Below are positions 12,815 through 15,036 of a stretch of 15,036 nt of DNA, one piece after another; the stretch's first letter is position 1, and the number at the start of each line of letters is the position of its first letter. This stretch comes from Chloroflexota bacterium. GTDB lineage: Bacteria > Chloroflexota > UBA11872. The translations under genes and the position numbers were made by a program. The notes beneath the pieces are model-generated. The model was given only the letters and a program-made list of their open reading frames with translations, was not told the DNA's origin and ran no database searches. The DNA is taken from the NCBI GenBank assembly GCA_026707185.1, contig JAPOXI010000121.1, forward strand, positions 1-15,036, read 5' to 3'.

Positions 12815-14792
12815 TGGCGGCTCGCAGCAGGCGCAGGCCCCGCAACCACTCGGCGGCGCCCCAGGCCTGGGCCGGCGCCCCCTCCGGGGCGAAGGGGGTT
12901 TCTGGCTGGAAGAGCTCGCTGACGGCGCCCACCACGCCGTCGTGCAAGTGCGCCAACATGGCCTCGCGTATGCCGCGGAGTTCGTCGGCCGGGGCCCCGG
13001 CCTCGAGGCTGGCCTGGATGTACAGGCCGAGCAGCCAACTCCAGACGGGACCCTGGTGGTACGCGCCGTCGCGCTCGCGGGGACCACCGCCGTAATGTGC
13101 GCAATAGGCGGGATCACAGGGCGCCAGCGAACGCAGCCCTACCGGCGTCAGCAACGCATCACGGGCCTGCGCCAGGACCGAGGCGCGCTGTTGCGGCGAC
13201 AGCAGGTCGCCCGCGACCGCCACGGCGATCACCTGGTTCGGTCGAATGGAGGGGTCCGAGCCATCAGGCCCGTCCACGACATCAAAAAGGCCGCCGGTTT
13301 CGGGATTCCAGAAGCGTGTCGCAAATGAGTCCTCGACCAGGGCAAGTACGCCAGCGTCGTAGGAGCCGCGCCAGCCGATGCGCTTGAATGACTGGTCGGC
13401 AAACTTGAGGGCGGCATACCAGAGGGCGTTGATCTCCACCGGCTTGCCGCGACGGGGCGTTACAACCCAGTCCTCGAACTTGGCGTCCATCCAGGTCAAC
13501 TGCAGCCCGTCCTCCCCGCCAGTCAACAACCCGTCCGCGGGATCCATGTGGATGCCGTGGCGGGTGCCGCGGATATGCCACTCGATGACTTCCAGCAGCG
13601 CGGTGGCCAGCACGTCTAGGACTTCGACGTCGTCGGTGGCTCGCACGTAGGCGGCCAGGGCGTACACGAACCAGAGCGCGGCATCAAAGGAGTGGTACTC
13701 GGGCTCATCGCCGGCGTCAGGCCAGCGGTTAGGCACCATGCCCTGGTCGATGTTTTGTGCGTAATTGAGCAGGATCGTCTTGGCAATGGAGGCGCGGCCG
13801 GTTTCCAGGCAAAGACCGGGCAACGCGATGAGGGTGTCGCGGCCCCAATCGCCGAACCAGGGGTAGCCGGCGATGACCGTGTTGGGCTCTGGAGCAAAGC
13901 CGGGAAGCGAGGGCCCTCGATGTACGAGGGTCTGGTCCGCGGCCAGGCGCAGGCGTTGCTCCAGGGGATCGGCCGCCGAAGCGGCCAGCGAGGACGTCCG
14001 CGCGTCGAACCTGGCCAGCGAAGCATCGACCTCGGCGGCGGACTGGAGTTCGTCAGCAGCGAGTTGCATGGTCACGGACTGTCCGGGCACCACCTCGGCT
14101 ACAAGATCGCCCGGAGCAAAGGCGTCCTCGGTGTCGTCGAAGCCGCGGGCCTGCTCGACCCGGCGATGGAAATTCCAGTACCAGTCCGGACGCGGCTCAA
14201 ACCGCCAGCCGCTGCCACCGAGATGGACGCAGGGAGCGTCGCCGGGTCCCCGCACTGATACGGAACCGGGTCCAGTCTGGAGCGCCTCGAAGGCAGGGTC
14301 GTCACCGCGACGCAGGGCATGAAACCAACGGAGCGTCACGAAGGGCCGAACGCGGACTGACAGGTTTCGGCGGGCGTGGTTGGTGTAGCGCACGAAGGTG
14401 CGACTGCGTCCACGCTCCATCCAGATGGTCTTCTCGATTTCCCCGACGTTGGTGTCGAAGCGCCAGCATGGGCGCTGACCACGAACGGCGAAGGCGCTGA
14501 CGTGGGCGTAGCCCCTGGGGTGGAGCACGCCGCCTTCGTACTCCTGGGTGCTGAGCGGGACTTCGGGATCGTTGCCGCACTGGATGAACTCGTCGGCGCC
14601 GGATACCAGGACCCAGCGGGCGTTGGGGGGCGGGTCGGCGGCGACGAGGAGGCCGTGGTAGCGGCGGGTGGCGGTTCCGGCGAGGGTTCCGGAGGCGAAG
14701 CCGCCCAGGCCGTTGGTGACCAGCCACTCGCGGTCGAGGAGCGATTGGGGTGCGCCGGTGAAGAGCTCGGCGGCGAGTCGCAGGTCAGTCAT
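12804..14792 (-). CDS. amylo-alpha-1,6-glucosidase / glycogen debranching enzyme family
   Basis: The 662-residue protein has the two-domain plan of bacterial GDE_N plus GDE_C (GH133) enzymes. The N-terminal beta domain has REWLVTNGLGGFASGT (21-36) and TRRYHGLLVAA (42-52). The (alpha/alpha)6 catalytic domain has AGYPWFGDWGRDT (308-320), WMDAKF (434-439), PVEINALWYAAL (451-462), RPNQ (517-520) and YHQGPVWSWLLG (578-589). It should hydrolyse alpha-1,6-linked glucose at branch points of glycogen or related alpha-glucans, in the cytoplasm. ATG at 14792 was chosen because its N-terminus fits the family length; ATG at 14831 with GGAG three bases before it and a TTG at 14864 would add 13 and 24 residues. 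It is the first gene of a pair with the alpha/beta hydrolase. Confidence 0.9.
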   Translation of the reverse strand: MTDLRLAAELFTGAPQSLLDREWLVTNGLGGFASGTLAGTATRRYHGLLVAADPPPNARWVLVSGADEFIQCGNDPEVPLSTQEYEGGVLHPRGYAHVSAFAVRGQRPCWRFDTNVGEIEKTIWMERGRSRTFVRYTNHARRNLSVRVRPFVTLRWFHALRRGDDPAFEALQTGPGSVSVRGPGDAPCVHLGGSGWRFEPRPDWYWNFHRRVEQARGFDDTEDAFAPGDLVAEVVPGQSVTMQLAADELQSAAEVDASLARFDARTSSLAASAADPLEQRLRLAADQTLVHRGPSLPGFAPEPNTVIAGYPWFGDWGRDTLIALPGLCLETGRASIAKTILLNYAQNIDQGMVPNRWPDAGDEPEYHSFDAALWFVYALAAYVRATDDVEVLDVLATALLEVIEWHIRGTRHGIHMDPADGLLTGGEDGLQLTWMDAKFEDWVVTPRRGKPVEINALWYAALKFADQSFKRIGWRGSYDAGVLALVEDSFATRFWNPETGGLFDVVDGPDGSDPSIRPNQVIAVAVAGDLLSPQQRASVLAQARDALLTPVGLRSLAPCDPAYCAHYGGGPRERDGAYHQGPVWSWLLGLYIQASLEAGAPADELRGIREAMLAHLHDGVVGAVSELFQPETPFAPEGAPAQAWGAAEWLRGLRLLRAANGR

Positions 14793-14828
14793 GTGAGGGC
14801 TGTTTGGGACGCGATGTTGGGTGGGGTC

Positions 14829-14836
14829 CATATACT
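14829..14836. promoter_or_regulatory. symmetric -10 box between divergent debranching enzyme and TauE/SafE genes
   Basis: CATATACT gives TATACT on the plus strand (14831-14836), six bases before the permease ATG at 14843, and TATATG on the minus strand (14834-14829), about 36 bases before the debranching-enzyme ATG at 14792. The intergenic gap is only 50 bases, so both genes probably use overlapping -10 elements. The plus-strand product would be leaderless. Confidence 0.5.
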
Positions 14837-14842
14837 CCGTCG

Positions 14843-15036
14843 ATGGAACGCGCGGCGACGACAACCGAACGGCAGGCGCCGGTACTGGTGCTGATCGGGA
14901 TCGGCCTGGCCGGGGGCGTGGTCAGCGGGCTGATCGGAGTGGGTGGCGGGATCATCCTGATTCCGCTCATGGTTGGCCTGCTTGGGATGTCACAACACCG
15001 TGCGCACGGGACGTCGTTGGCCATCATCGTACCGAC
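14843..15036 (+). CDS. TauE/SafE family sulfite/anion exporter-like permease (partial, 3' truncated by window)
   Basis: The frame opens with ATG at 14843 and stays open to the window end (64 codons visible). The visible residues include a hydrophobic helix, VLVLIGIGLAGGVVSGLIG, then VGGGIILIPLMV, the first Gly-rich repeat typical of the TSUP (TauE/SafE, DUF81) family, followed by QHRAHGTSLAIIVPT, also typical. These transporters are implicated in export of sulfite, sulfoacetate or other organosulfur anions; the substrate here is unknown. The ATG lies six bases after a TATACT box and has no ribosome binding site, so a leaderless transcript is likely. The gene is divergent from the debranching enzyme. 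Confidence 0.85.
   Translation, partial: MERAATTTERQAPVLVLIGIGLAGGVVSGLIGVGGGIILIPLMVGLLGMSQHRAHGTSLAIIVP

Noticed and set aside
13692..14258. 188-codon plus-strand frame opposite the debranching enzyme
   Set aside because: Shadow of the minus-strand gene with conserved GH133-type motifs.

Overview
The window is GC-rich bacterial chromosome with densely packed genes on both strands, many GTG or TTG starts and short or overlapping gene junctions. No phage, insertion sequence, CRISPR array, rRNA or tRNA could be recognised. The gene set (DUF6062-like protein, TatB with a long Pro/Ala linker, divergent membrane FtsH-like protease, Rv0623-type VapB, TIM-barrel amidohydrolase next to a small Rieske protein) would fit a Chloroflexota-like organism, for example of the SAR202 or sponge-associated type. 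That placement is inference from gene content, not a database result.

Layout, left to right. Bases 103-2729 (minus strand) form a compact operon: a COG2159-type amidohydrolase, an overlapping Rieske [2Fe-2S] protein, and a two-domain protein joining a CinA-like domain to an NMNAT-like nucleotidyltransferase domain. It has a recognisable promoter and a strong ribosome binding site. Bases 2802-3755 (minus) hold a short coiled-coil protein followed by a vapB-vapC toxin-antitoxin pair with a perfect inverted repeat just ahead of vapB. Bases 3857-4645 (plus) encode a HAD phosphatase. Bases 4701-5876 (minus) encode a GT-C-like integral membrane protein, probably read from a leaderless mRNA. Bases 6019-7908 (plus) encode an FtsH-like AAA protease without the usual extracytoplasmic domain.

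Bases 7969-11028 (minus) run from a tartrate/D-malate dehydrogenase, through a TatB-like protein fused to a cysteine-containing C-terminal domain, to a lipoprotein with a twin-arginine-like signal. Bases 11136-11924 (plus) encode a DUF6062-like putative zinc protein with a duplicated CxxC/CxxH module; its stop codon overlaps that of the convergent alpha/beta hydrolase. The hydrolase is translationally coupled to an upstream glycogen-debranching-type enzyme (11921-14792, minus). A TauE/SafE permease begins divergently at 14843 and runs off the window.

The main functional themes are small-molecule catabolism (amidohydrolase, Rieske, tartrate/malate dehydrogenase, epoxide-hydrolase-like enzyme, debranching enzyme), NAD-like nucleotide metabolism, envelope protein quality control and Tat export. 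The most unusual items are the TatB fusion, the CinA/NMNAT fusion, the divergent FtsH, symmetric -10 boxes shared by divergent genes, and a reversal of strand G/C bias near 4.6-6 kb that is independent of gene orientation.
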